Shown piece after piece: positions 63,752-64,000 of a stretch of DNA of 64,000 nucleotides. The position numbers and the translations under genes were made by a program. The stretch lies in the NCBI RefSeq assembly GCF_001424945.1, contig NZ_LMCW01000045.1, positions 1-64,000 on the forward strand, written 5' to 3'. A model generated the notes under the pieces. That model worked only from the letters and a program-made list of their open reading frames with translations, was not told the DNA's origin and did no database searches. Position 1 is the first letter of the stretch; the number at the start of each line of letters is the position of its first letter. Source of the stretch: Rhizobium sp. Root1203. GTDB taxonomy: Bacteria > Pseudomonadota > Alphaproteobacteria > Rhizobiales > Rhizobiaceae.

Positions 63752-64000
63752 ATGGCTAGGAAGAATGGCTGGCTGTGGTTCGGCTTTGCTGCGACGTTTT
63801 TCTATTTCTTGCTGGTTGGGCTATTCAACCAGTATGAGAGCGACTTAATTCGAGACTTTCCAAAATTGCCATTGAACGAGAAGGGCGACGCCCTGGCTGG
63901 CTTCTTCGCCCCGCTGGCGTTCCTCTGGCTGTTTGTAGCAACGATGATCCAGTCGCAAGAACTTGCCGCACAACGTCTGGAGATCGAAGAGAACCGCAAG
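63752..64000 (+). CDS. Second GFFAP-motif membrane protein, 3' truncated by the window
   Basis: 83 codons are visible. Two membrane spans, about 7-26 (WLWFGFAATFFYFLLVGLF) and 50-68 (LAGFFAPLAFLWLFVATMIQ), are followed by a polar helix with QELAAQRLEIEENRK, where the window ends. The second span parallels LSGFFAPATFLLVLVSTYIQ of the preceding protein. The ATG has AGGGGGAGGAT immediately upstream and lies nine bases after the previous stop, so the two form an operon. Function unknown. Confidence 0.7.
   Translation, partial: MARKNGWLWFGFAATFFYFLLVGLFNQYESDLIRDFPKLPLNEKGDALAGFFAPLAFLWLFVATMIQSQELAAQRLEIEENRK

Larger units (their letters stand above)
58857..64000 (+). mobile_element. Integrated element downstream of tRNA-Val (right end outside the window)
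   Basis: It begins at the tRNA 3' end and carries a tyrosine integrase, a small secreted protein, a palindrome array, a serine recombinase, an AbiTii-domain protein and a pair of membrane proteins. No structural phage genes or conjugation genes are seen in this part. The last 2.3 kb is visibly poorer in GC than the chromosome. The second attachment repeat was not found in the window, so the left end is inferred and the right end is unknown. Confidence 0.75.

Noticed and set aside
63802..63999. Minus-strand frame at the right end
   Set aside because: It is antisense to the second GFFAP membrane protein, which has a strong ribosome-binding site and clear membrane spans.

Overview
The window reads as chromosome from a Rhizobiaceae alphaproteobacterium, most like Sinorhizobium/Ensifer. 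The grounds are high GC and gene types and orders typical of that family: a Rhizobiales porin, an Omp10 lipoprotein, homospermidine synthase, a CpdR receiver, a ROSE-controlled small heat-shock gene, and an MmgR-type small RNA beside hisN. The order hss, omp10, nucleotidase, hemH, then gltB/gltD, threonine aldolase, hsp20, hisN and cpdR resembles what I recall of the S. meliloti chromosome. This is recognition by eye, not a database result.

Region 1 (about 0.4-13.0 kb) is a complete assimilatory nitrate/nitrite cluster on the + strand: nasT-nasS (RNA-binding antiterminator and nitrate sensor), then a long leader, then nrtABC (uptake), nirBD (nitrite reductase), nasA (nitrate reductase), cysG (siroheme) and a small membrane protein. 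The leader carries a sigma-54 promoter, a hexaloop hairpin of the type ANTAR proteins bind, and a T-tailed terminator-like hairpin. This suggests nitrogen-status control plus nitrate-dependent antitermination.

Region 2 (13-42 kb) is mostly housekeeping. It holds an M15-like envelope protein, a sigma-54 response regulator, an M3 peptidase, pabB and a pabC-like gene, a diguanylate cyclase, a YciI protein, a ParE/RHH toxin-antitoxin pair, a heme-dependent N-demethylase-like gene broken by one amber codon, homospermidine synthase, omp10, a LysM-tailed 5'-nucleotidase, ferrochelatase, the queCDE queuosine operon, a stomatin/NfeD pair, an arabinose-5-phosphate isomerase, a beta-barrel porin, galU, a lytic transglycosylase, a degenerate SGNH protein, a LysE exporter and a HIT-like protein.

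Region 3 (40-58.9 kb) carries gltD and gltB (ammonia assimilation, complementing region 1), threonine aldolase, a 42-residue membrane protein, a divergent LysR/transporter pair, hsp20 with its thermometer, an alpha/beta hydrolase, a SleB-like wall hydrolase, a soluble double-PAS chemoreceptor, a GNAT enzyme, hisN, the MmgR-like RNA, an N-formylglutamate amidohydrolase-like gene, cpdR and tRNA-Val(GAC).

Region 4 (58.86 kb to the end) looks like an integrated element whose far end lies outside the window. It begins with a tyrosine integrase just after tRNA-Val. It then carries a small secreted coiled-coil protein, an unusual array of eight 35-bp units (two 10-bp arms around a 15-bp, mostly palindromic, sequence-variable core), three CAGTATCACA repeats in front of a serine recombinase, an AbiTii-domain protein, and a tandem pair of small membrane proteins sharing a GFFAP transmembrane motif. 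The array and the AbiTii/membrane-protein neighbourhood are the best candidates here for something undescribed.
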